Source of the DNA: Candidatus Methanophagaceae archaeon GoMg1
Lineage (GTDB): Archaea > Halobacteriota > Syntropharchaeia > Alkanophagales > Methanospirareceae
DNA length: 45,421 bases
Assembly: GCA_013180605.1 (NCBI GenBank)
Contig: QBUL01000183.1
Location: 1 to 45,421, forward strand
Reading direction: 5' to 3'
The notes under the pieces were generated by a model. That model saw nothing but the letters and a program-made list of their open reading frames with translations. It had not been told where the DNA came from and did no database searches. The translations under genes were made by a program, and so were the position numbers. Of this stretch, positions 9,602-17,695 are shown piece after piece (position 1 is the stretch's first letter; each line of letters opens with the position of its first letter).

Positions 9602-10357
9602 TTATATATACACCCACCTGCACACTTTCTTCTCTATTTTCTCAATCACGATATACAATCCGAATCCAAGCAAAGCCATTGATACCATCGTGGCATACAA
9701 ATCAGGATAATTCGCCCGGCTCCATGAATCCATAATCAGGTATCCCAATCCTTTTCTCGTTGCAAACGACTCCACGAAGAACAGTACCGCTATTGAAGTC
9801 CCCACGCTTATTCGCATTGCTGTAAGAATTTTCGGAACGCAGGCAGGAAAAATCACGTGCTTATATATGTCTCGTCTACTCGCACTTAGGGAAAGCATTG
9901 AATACACATAATTTATGCTTAAATTCCTCGATGCATCCCTCGTAGTTACGAGAATCTGGAAGAAAACGATTATGGCTATCAGTATTATTTTTGATAAATC
10001 ACCAATACCAAAGAGCAGAATGATTAGAGGAAGTAAAACGATATGAGGAATTGGATAGAGCAAATATACAAAGGGAGCGACAAATTTGTCCACTCCCTCT
10101 TCGTGGCTCACTAAACCGATAGGAACTGCTAGAGAGGAAGCCAATGCAACCCCATAAAACACTCGTAGCGCACTGATTGACAAATGCGATATTAAACTAC
10201 CATCTGCCAGCCCCGCTATAAAAGCAGAAAACACGGCTAAAGGTGTTGGCAGAGCTATCGAATCCAGGATGCGTGCCAGCAGATACCATATCGCCAGTAT
10301 AAAAAATCCCGTAATTAAATAGCTCCTGTATCTATGCTCTGTCTCACCTCTCGGCAT
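9602..10357 (-). CDS. ABC transporter permease (SsuC/TauC type)
   Basis: Multiple TM segments; order SBP-ATPase-permease in one operon. Confidence 0.85.
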   Translation of the reverse strand: MPRGETEHRYRSYLITGFFILAIWYLLARILDSIALPTPLAVFSAFIAGLADGSLISHLSISALRVFYGVALASSLAVPIGLVSHEEGVDKFVAPFVYLLYPIPHIVLLPLIILLFGIGDLSKIILIAIIVFFQILVTTRDASRNLSINYVYSMLSLSASRRDIYKHVIFPACVPKILTAMRISVGTSIAVLFFVESFATRKGLGYLIMDSWSRANYPDLYATMVSMALLGFGLYIVIEKIEKKVCRWVYI

Positions 10358-11055
10358 TTATCGAAAAACACCTCCTTTGTTCTGTAATTTAAATCACCCA
10401 TCTCGGCATTATCTATCGCCCTTATTACGGTTCCCGGTCTTGAAGAAAGCACGATTATTCTTCTTCCAAGGAATACCGCCTCTTCTATGCTGTGCGTAAC
10501 GAGCAGCATGGTCATCCTTTTTTCCTTCCATAGCCGCAGCAGAAAATTCTGCAGGTTCTCCCTCGTTAATGCGTCTAAAGAAGATAAAGGTTCATCCATG
10601 AGCAAAATCTTTGGATTCAAAGCCAATGCCCTTGCAAATGCCACTCTTTGCTGCATACCACGCGAAATCTGGTTTGGATACCGATTTTCAAATCCTTTTA
10701 ATCCGAGTTCGCTTAGAAGACTCGTAACGATTTCCTTTCGTTCTTTTCTATTTAAACCACGCAATTCCAAACCCAAAGAAGCATTTTCATACACGGTCTT
10801 CCAGGGAAACAAGCCATAATTCTGAAACACCAGTGCTACTTCCTTTGACGGTGATGACATGTCCTTCCCAACAATTACTGCTTTCCCCTCCGTTGGCTTC
10901 AGAATTCCTGTTAAAATAAGCAAAAGCGTGGTCTTTCCGCATCCCGAAGGCCCTATAATCGAACAACTTTCTCCACTGCGAATATCAAAATTAACATCGC
11001 GTAACGCTTCTGTTCCGTCAGGATATCGCTTGGTTATGTCTTTCGCTTTGATCAT
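10315..11055 (-). CDS. ABC transporter ATP-binding protein (SsuB/TauB type)
   Basis: Walker A GPSGCGKTT, signature ISRGMQQRVAFARAL, Walker B ILLMDEPLSSLD. Confidence 0.92.
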   Translation of the reverse strand: MIKAKDITKRYPDGTEALRDVNFDIRSGESCSIIGPSGCGKTTLLLILTGILKPTEGKAVIVGKDMSSPSKEVALVFQNYGLFPWKTVYENASLGLELRGLNRKERKEIVTSLLSELGLKGFENRYPNQISRGMQQRVAFARALALNPKILLMDEPLSSLDALTRENLQNFLLRLWKEKRMTMLLVTHSIEEAVFLGRRIIVLSSRPGTVIRAIDNAEMGDLNYRTKEVFFDKCREVRQSIDTGAI

Positions 11056-12014
11056 GCACGTTCATTAATTACATCTTCGTATGAAATGTCCTTCTGCACC
11101 AGATTCTTGTTTCGCATCCAGTTGAGAACTTCTGCGAAACTATCTCTTGGATATGGCTGAGGCTTCATGTAGGTTACCATCTTGTAACTACTGGCTATCT
11201 CTTTTGGAATCTTTGCAACTTCTATGAGTAGTTCTCGATAATTTTCCGGGTTGGTATTTATTCTCTCTACTGCTTCGCTATAAGCATCCAGGAATTTATA
11301 TACGCATGATGGATGCTCTTTTATGAAATCGCCTCTGAAAGCGATCACCGTTTGACTCACCGTTTCATCGAGCATTGCATCCGAGATAATCAGTTTAGCA
11401 CCTTTATGGATTGCGTAACTCGCTAGTGGTTCGGGAAGCGTGGCAGCCTCCACCTCATCGGCAAGCAGCATCTGCATCCTTATTGGAACTTTTTTAACTT
11501 CTATCTTCTTCACGTTTACATCACCCAATAAAGCATCCGTTATCCACTCTATAATCGTATTACGAGAAATTGCGATTTCTTTTCCTTCTAAATCCGCTAA
11601 AGTGTTCACGTTCGAGTTGGGACTGGCAAGAATAGCAAAGCGCATCTTTTCCGGTGTCTCTTGCAGTTCGAGACTGACGGCCCTGACATCATAGCCCGCA
11701 TTTCGTAACACCATTATCCCCACCGGGTCGCTCTCACAGGCGTCTATTTCGCAGGCATTTAAAGCACTGTCGCGCTCCATAGCGCTATGGAAAGGCACAA
11801 CTTCCACATCTAACCCGCGATTTGCGAAAATCCCTTCTCTCGCCGCTACGTAGTAAGGTAAAGTAGCCTCGTCTGGCATAACCCCTATCTTTATCCCTAT
11901 TTTTTCTTCTCCCAATTCCCCCTTTCCTTCCGGCGATAGATAAAAATACACTGCACAGCCTGCAACGGCAATTAACACTATTGCTATCGAAGCAATTACT
12001 TTTTTATTTGGCAT
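11052..12014 (-). CDS. ABC transporter substrate-binding protein (NMT1/SsuA-like)
   Basis: N-terminal TM/lipobox-like segment IAIVLIAVAGCAVYFY; IKIGVMPDEATLPYYVAAREGIFANRGLDVEVVPF. Confidence 0.85.
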   Translation of the reverse strand: MPNKKVIASIAIVLIAVAGCAVYFYLSPEGKGELGEEKIGIKIGVMPDEATLPYYVAAREGIFANRGLDVEVVPFHSAMERDSALNACEIDACESDPVGIMVLRNAGYDVRAVSLELQETPEKMRFAILASPNSNVNTLADLEGKEIAISRNTIIEWITDALLGDVNVKKIEVKKVPIRMQMLLADEVEAATLPEPLASYAIHKGAKLIISDAMLDETVSQTVIAFRGDFIKEHPSCVYKFLDAYSEAVERINTNPENYRELLIEVAKIPKEIASSYKMVTYMKPQPYPRDSFAEVLNWMRNKNLVQKDISYEDVINERA

Positions 12015-12059
12015 GTTCCTAGATTTTCTATTCGACGTATAAATACATACCCTTTTATT

Positions 12060-12090
12060 TTCATATCCAACAATGAATATAACATATCAC
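12060..12090. promoter_or_regulatory. Shared palindromic operator, copy 3, between the SBP gene and the regulator
   Basis: TTCATATCCAACAATGAATATAACATATCAC ends 4 nt before the regulator ATG (12095). Confidence 0.7.
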
Positions 12091-12094
12091 AAAA

Positions 12095-12712
12095 ATGCCG
12101 AAATACGAATATATCGGAGCAATTCTCGAATACCTGCTCAAAAAAGGGCAGTCCAGCAAATATGCCATCTCAAAGGGCACGGCAATACCGTATTCAACCG
12201 TTCTACGGAAGCTTCCTGAGATGGATGCGGCATATATAATCCAGCAGGTTGCTGAAGGTAAACGAGGCGCTGAGATTTACATGATAACACCCAAAGGGGC
12301 GCTTCTCGCATACTTCGGCGGGCACGTGAGGACACCTGAGCTCTTCGTTGCGTTGCCTGCTATTATGAAGCATGTGCGTGTTTCATTGGCGGAATTACCT
12401 GCTGTCAGCAATCCATTGGATTTCATCCTTGCGGAACTCCCATTCAAACTCTCACGATTGGAGGACCTGAAAGCGGAGGAAGCGGTAAGCATCCTGGGTA
12501 TGATTCTCATCTGGCGACACGACGAATGGTATCACGAAATAGGGAAAGAAGAACTCAAGCGACTCTTGTTCTGGAAGGAGAACTATCAAATCCTGAGGCT
12601 TCTCATCGCGGGTTCCGTCAACACGCTCAGGAAAATGAGCGAACAGGCGATGAGATTGAGCGAGCTGGCTGATAAGTTCCTTTCAGAAATAGAGGAGTTG
12701 CGGGAGCGTTAA
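12095..12712 (+). CDS. PadR/MarR-like winged-HTH transcriptional regulator
   Basis: YEYIGAILEYLLKKGQSSKYAISKGTAIPYSTVLRKLPEMDAAYIIQQV plus a helical C-terminal domain. Confidence 0.7.
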   Translation: MPKYEYIGAILEYLLKKGQSSKYAISKGTAIPYSTVLRKLPEMDAAYIIQQVAEGKRGAEIYMITPKGALLAYFGGHVRTPELFVALPAIMKHVRVSLAELPAVSNPLDFILAELPFKLSRLEDLKAEEAVSILGMILIWRHDEWYHEIGKEELKRLLFWKENYQILRLLIAGSVNTLRKMSEQAMRLSELADKFLSEIEELRER

Positions 12713-12750
12713 TTTCCTGTCGTATATAATGTATACCTTCCTTCTATTTA

Positions 12751-12851
12751 AGACACAGATTTACACGGATTTTTTCTTTTATTGGGCGGGAGGGAATATT
12801 TTTAACGGCGTTGATCTTTTCATCTGTGTCAATCTGCGTTAATCGGTGTCT
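12751..12851. repeat. Imperfect inverted dispersed-type repeat
   Basis: AGACACAGATTTACACGGATT ... CATCTGTGTCAATCTGCGTTAATCGGTGTCT, intergenic upstream of cdhA. Confidence 0.5.
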
Positions 12852-12957
12852 ATAATGATCACTTGTGAAAGAAAGTTTAACCGAACAAAATAGCAAAACT
12901 TAAATAGGCTATCTTTAAAATAAAGAGAATACGGGAATAAAATTTGAAAAGGGGAAG

Positions 12958-15348
12958 ATGGAAGAAATAAAAAAAGGCGGAATATTTACCATCCCTGAGT
13001 TGCAAAACGTGCGGATAAACATAGGCGAGATAATTGAGGAGGAAGAGGAATGGGAGCCAATGGGCCCGCATCCGATGCCGCGGATAGCTACGCTTCGAGA
13101 CTGGGACTTCAAGCTTTTGAACAGATACAAGCCCTTTTACGCACCGCTATGCGACATGTGCTGTCTTTGCACGTACGGTAAATGTGACCTCACGGGGAAT
13201 AAAAAAGGTGCATGCGGAATAAGAATGGACGCACAGCAAGGAAGGATTGTCCTTCTTGCCTGTTTAATAGGCTGTAGTGCGCATTGTGCACACGGAAGGC
13301 ATCTTTTGCACGACATGATAAACAAGTTTGGGCGTGACGTGCCGATAGATTTCGGACCTAAGGTAAATATAGAAGCGCCCTTAACAAGATTGGTATGCGG
13401 TATAAAACCGAAGACGATAGGCGATTACGACAAAGTACTCAGTTACGTTGAAGAGCAGATAGTTCAACTGGCAGACGCACTTCACACCGGTCAGGAGGGG
13501 TCATATCTGGACTTCGAGTCGAAAACGTTGCACATGGGTATGCTTGATTCGTTGAGCAAGGAAGCCGCGGATATTATTCAGATTGCGTGTTATGGCATGC
13601 CCACGAGCTTTGCGGGCGATGGACCTGACGTTCCGCTGGTGGACGTAGGAATAGGAACAGTTGACACGAACAAACCGGTTATTATTGTTATAGGGCATAA
13701 CGTACCGCCGGCTGCCGATATAGGCGTCTACTTGATAGAAAACGGACTTGACGATAAGGTAGAACTCGGTGGCATCTGCTGCACCTCTATTGACACCACG
13801 CGAGTGTACAATAAAGCAAAGGTAGTATCCGCACTTGGCCGGCAACTGCGTGTGCTGCGTGCAGGCATTGCGGACGTCGTAGTGATAGACGAGCAGTGCA
13901 TCCGTGCGGACGTATTAGAACTTTGCCAGCACACTCAGTCGCCTATGATCGCAACGAACGACAAGGCAATGCACGGGCTGGAGAATAGAACGGACGACAA
14001 AACGGACAAAATAGTGGATGATTTGGTGAGTGGGCGAGTCCCCGGAGTCATAATACTCGAGCCTGACCAGGTGGGCGAGGTTGCTGTGAGGACTGCGCTG
14101 CAAGTGGATAAGAAGCGAAAAGCGTTAAGCTTCATTCTCAGCGATGCCGAGTTCACGCGTTACGTTAACGACTGTATCCAGTGTGGTAGCTGCACACTTG
14201 CATGTCCTAACGGGCTTCGTATTGGCGAGGCGAATAAAAGTGCCGCAGCGGGAAACGTGAAACCGCTTGCCGACTTGTTCGACATCTGCGTCGGCTGTGG
14301 CAGATGTGAGCAGGTATGTAAGAAACACATCCCGATTGTGGACGTGGTAACAAAAGCAGCGTATCCGCAGGTAAAAGAAGAGAAGGGAAAGATGCGAGTA
14401 GGGAGGGGACCCGTATGGGACAGTGAGATAAGAGAGGTGGGTGCCCCCCTTGTTTTAGGTACTATTCCGGGTATTATCGCACCGATAGGCTGTGGAAATT
14501 ATCCCAATGGTACAAAAGAGGTGCAGCTTATCGTGAAGGAGTTTGCAGAGCGGAATTATATCGTTACGCTGACGGGCTGCATGGCGATTGATTGTGCGCT
14601 CTGGAAGGACGAAGAAGGGAAAACGGTGTATGAGCAGCATCATGGCAGGTTCGATGCCGGTGGCGTGCTGAACATAGGCTCGTGCGTCTCCAATGCGCAC
14701 ATACACGGTGCAGCGATAAAAGTAGCGAGTATATTCGCCGGGCGACCGCTGCGTGGCAATTATGAGGAAATAGCGGATTACATCTTAAGCCGCGTAGGTG
14801 CGTGTGGCGTCGCGTGGGGCGCGATGTCGCAGAAGGCGGCTTCTATCGCTACGGGCTTCAACAGACTGGGAGTTCCCGCAGTGGTGGGTCCTCATGGTGT
14901 GAAATACCGGAGGGCGTTCCTGAGTCGTCCGGACATAAAAGAAGATTGGACGCTGATAGACGCTACTGATGGTTCGAAGGTTTATGTGGAGCCGGGACCG
15001 CAGGATTTACTCGTGGCTTGTGAAACGGTGGAGGAGGCGCTGCCGATGATGGCAAAGCTCTGCATCCGGCCTTCGGATACTGACCGTGGACGGTCTATAA
15101 AACTGACGCATTACATAGACCTCAACCAGAAGTATCTCAACGCGTATCCACCTGATTGGCATCTGTTCGTGAGGGCTGCGAGCGACCTGCCCATTGCTAC
15201 GCGGAACGAGTTACTGAAGAAGCTGGAAGACGAACAAAGCTGGGAGATAGACTGGAAGACGAAGAAGATAGTAGAAGGTCCGATAAGGGCATACAACCCG
15301 TCGTTTAATCCGACGAATTTAGAAAGGCTGATAAGGAGGAAGAAATGA
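12958..15348 (+). CDS. cdhA: CO dehydrogenase/acetyl-CoA synthase (ACDS) alpha subunit
   Basis: Cys-rich MCCLCTYGKCDLTGNKKGACGIRM, ferredoxin motifs CIQCGSCTLACP and CVGCGRCEQVCK, 796 aa. Confidence 0.95.
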   Translation: MEEIKKGGIFTIPELQNVRINIGEIIEEEEEWEPMGPHPMPRIATLRDWDFKLLNRYKPFYAPLCDMCCLCTYGKCDLTGNKKGACGIRMDAQQGRIVLLACLIGCSAHCAHGRHLLHDMINKFGRDVPIDFGPKVNIEAPLTRLVCGIKPKTIGDYDKVLSYVEEQIVQLADALHTGQEGSYLDFESKTLHMGMLDSLSKEAADIIQIACYGMPTSFAGDGPDVPLVDVGIGTVDTNKPVIIVIGHNVPPAADIGVYLIENGLDDKVELGGICCTSIDTTRVYNKAKVVSALGRQLRVLRAGIADVVVIDEQCIRADVLELCQHTQSPMIATNDKAMHGLENRTDDKTDKIVDDLVSGRVPGVIILEPDQVGEVAVRTALQVDKKRKALSFILSDAEFTRYVNDCIQCGSCTLACPNGLRIGEANKSAAAGNVKPLADLFDICVGCGRCEQVCKKHIPIVDVVTKAAYPQVKEEKGKMRVGRGPVWDSEIREVGAPLVLGTIPGIIAPIGCGNYPNGTKEVQLIVKEFAERNYIVTLTGCMAIDCALWKDEEGKTVYEQHHGRFDAGGVLNIGSCVSNAHIHGAAIKVASIFAGRPLRGNYEEIADYILSRVGACGVAWGAMSQKAASIATGFNRLGVPAVVGPHGVKYRRAFLSRPDIKEDWTLIDATDGSKVYVEPGPQDLLVACETVEEALPMMAKLCIRPSDTDRGRSIKLTHYIDLNQKYLNAYPPDWHLFVRAASDLPIATRNELLKKLEDEQSWEIDWKTKKIVEGPIRAYNPSFNPTNLERLIRRKK

Positions 15349-15358
15349 TGGGCGGTGA

Positions 15359-15931
15359 TTGTATAGTTATGAAGATGCGGGAGGAGGTAAGATGGTAATG
15401 GAAATACCATTTGACGTGGCGAATATAGCGGGTCCTGAAACAGGAGGGATAGCACCGCCGGAAGTGATAGGGAGTTATATCACAAGTGCAAAGAAGCCTC
15501 TGCTCGTTGTTGGCTCGGAGCTACTGTGGGACGATTTTTTTATAGAGATAGCAATAGAAATAGGCAAAAAGGGGATACCTATTGCTGCAACGGGACACAG
15601 CATAAAAGGATTCGTAGAAAAGGAGTACACGGAGAACGTGACTTATTACAACCTGCATGAACTCACCAATTGTTTACGCGACCCGAACTGGAAAGGTCTG
15701 GATGGCGGTGGGAATTACGATTTCGTGATATTTTATGGCATCCTCTATTATTACGCATCGCAGATGCTGTCGTGCATAAAGAATTTCGCAACTGATCCGT
15801 TGATGCGTGCGGTTTCTATTGACCGGTATTATCATCCAAATGCGCGGATGAGTTTTACGAACATATCGCCGAGGATGGAAGAGGAATATAAGGATATGCT
15901 GCGGAAGTTGGTGGTAAGTATAAAGAGGTAG
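15359..15931 (+). CDS. cdhB: ACDS epsilon subunit
   Basis: Immediately 3' of cdhA; IGSYITSAKKPLLVVGSELL; TPP-binding-like fold size. Confidence 0.85.
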   Translation: MYSYEDAGGGKMVMEIPFDVANIAGPETGGIAPPEVIGSYITSAKKPLLVVGSELLWDDFFIEIAIEIGKKGIPIAATGHSIKGFVEKEYTENVTYYNLHELTNCLRDPNWKGLDGGGNYDFVIFYGILYYYASQMLSCIKNFATDPLMRAVSIDRYYHPNARMSFTNISPRMEEEYKDMLRKLVVSIKR

Positions 15932-15945
15932 GGTAGGGATTCAGA

Positions 15946-17061
15946 ATGGTAAAACATAAGGGAAACATAACGGATTTGGAACGGGAAGTGATATATAACG
16001 GATTGTGCTGCTACTGCGGGTCTTGTGGTGCGTTTTGTAAAGAATACATAACCTACGAGAACGAGATACCGGTAACGAAGAAGAAATGCCATGAGATATA
16101 CGGTGCTTGCTACGATTTCTGCCCACGTACGTTCTTTGCTCCCTTTGAGGTAGAGAGAGCGGTATTTGGCGAGCTAAGAACCGATAATCTGTTGGGGTAC
16201 TACCAGGGCGACATAATAACCGCGAGAGCGACTGATGAAGCGGTAAGAGAGCACGCACAGGACGGTGGCGTTGTATCTGCATTGCTTGTGAACTTGCTTG
16301 AGCAGGGCGAGATAGACGCCGCGGTGGTCTCGAAGACGGCAGAAAATTGGAAACCCGAACCTTTCGTGGCGACAAAAAAGGAGGATGTATTAGCTACGGC
16401 TGGCTCGAAATACACGCAGTGCCCTTCGGTATCGGGCGTTGGTGACGCTCTTGAGCAGGGTTATAAAAACGTTGCACTTGTTGGGCTGCCGTGTCACATA
16501 CAGGGAATGCGCAAGGTACAAATGTCGACGGGATTTGACGTCGGTGCGGACCGCGTGAAGTTACTGATCGGGCTGATGTGCTCCGAAACTTTTGACATGT
16601 CCTCACTCGAAAATAAGCTCGTGGAGCTGGGCACGAGCATAGAAGACGTTGAGAAATTCAACATAAAAAAGGGCCGTTTTATCGTTCATACGAAGGCGGG
16701 GAAAGAGATAAAGACGCCGATAAAGCTAATGCGTGACTGCATGCGCGAAGCGTGCGGCTATTGCTATGATTTCGCAGCGGAGTTCGCTGACCTCTCGGTT
16801 GGTTCGATAGGTTCCGAGTTCGGATGGTCAACCGTGATAACGAGAAGCAAAGCAGGTGTGGAAATAGTGAAGAAAGCGGAAGCTGCGGGCGCGATAGAAA
16901 CGAAGAAGCTTTCGAAAGAACAGGTAAAAGAAGTGCGGAAGCTAGCATCATTTAAGAAGCGGGGGAACTTGAAGAATATCTACGATAAGTGTGAGCCCGT
17001 CGAAATACTGAATATGGAAGTAGAGCTCGAGATGCTGGAGCAGTTCTTGGACGTGGAATGA
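15946..17061 (+). CDS. Coenzyme F420 hydrogenase/dehydrogenase beta subunit (FrhB-like)
   Basis: CCYCGSCGAFCKEYI, ATAGSKYTQCPSVSGV, VGLPCHIQGMRK, CREACGYCYDFAAEFADLSVGSIGS. Confidence 0.9.
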   Translation: MVKHKGNITDLEREVIYNGLCCYCGSCGAFCKEYITYENEIPVTKKKCHEIYGACYDFCPRTFFAPFEVERAVFGELRTDNLLGYYQGDIITARATDEAVREHAQDGGVVSALLVNLLEQGEIDAAVVSKTAENWKPEPFVATKKEDVLATAGSKYTQCPSVSGVGDALEQGYKNVALVGLPCHIQGMRKVQMSTGFDVGADRVKLLIGLMCSETFDMSSLENKLVELGTSIEDVEKFNIKKGRFIVHTKAGKEIKTPIKLMRDCMREACGYCYDFAAEFADLSVGSIGSEFGWSTVITRSKAGVEIVKKAEAAGAIETKKLSKEQVKEVRKLASFKKRGNLKNIYDKCEPVEILNMEVELEMLEQFLDVE

Positions 17062-17092
17062 ACGATTAAATCGTATAAAGTTCAGGTTTTAG

Positions 17093-17404
17093 ATGATTCC
17101 GTTAGTTGAGCATTGCCCTCTACTGGGAGATAAACACCCCTATATATCATTGGGTGATTTCCCAACTCCGGTAGAGAAGCTTGATCGATTAAGTGGGGAT
17201 ATATGCTTAAATCATCTTTATATAAAACTGGACGACGTGAGTGGCAGGGTCTATGGAGGAAAACAAGATATTTTGAAGAAGAGGTGCAGTCCTTGGACAG
17301 ATGTTCTTAAAATGTCTAATGTCAACGAAAAAAGGAATCTTCTGAGTAAACTTCGTTTTTCAAATCCACAAAAATCTTTAGCGAAAGCTGATCTAAAAAG
17401 TTAA
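17093..17404 (+). pseudogene. N-terminal fragment of a D-cysteine desulfhydrase/ACC-deaminase-like PLP enzyme
   Basis: IPLVEHCPLLGDKHPYISLGDFPTPVEKLDRL...LYIKLDDVSGRVYGG then loss of similarity and early stop. Confidence 0.65.
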
Positions 17405-17491
17405 AGTAGTCATTTAAGCAATTATTTCTCCTTTTCTTTATGAATTCAGGTTATATTTAAGTTTCGATTTGTACCACTTTTCAAATCCCGA

Positions 17492-17695
17492 TCAAAACTT
17501 TGCTGTGACAGTTTCAATTTCCCCCTCCTTTTCCATAATCCGAAGCTGAGTTACTTGTGGGATAGTTATTTCAGCCGCACCATCAGAATTAATTTTCTCA
17601 TACAGTATTCTAACCATGTTTTCATCTATTTTATTAAGAAAACGGAAAGATGATGTTGCAAGATAAGTTTGATTGACTTCAAAAGCAATCCACAT
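17492..17695 (-). CDS. Small ORF overlapping the 3' end of the OLD-family gene (separate gene or frameshifted C-terminus)
   Basis: MWIAFEVNQTYLATSSFRFLNKIDENMVRILYEKINSDGAAEITIPQVTQ..., overlaps 17626-17695. Confidence 0.4.
   Translation of the reverse strand: MWIAFEVNQTYLATSSFRFLNKIDENMVRILYEKINSDGAAEITIPQVTQLRIMEKEGEIETVTAKF

Noticed and set aside
13137-14706. Minus-strand ORFs opposite cdhA
   Set aside because: Antisense shadows of a highly conserved gene in GC-biased codons.
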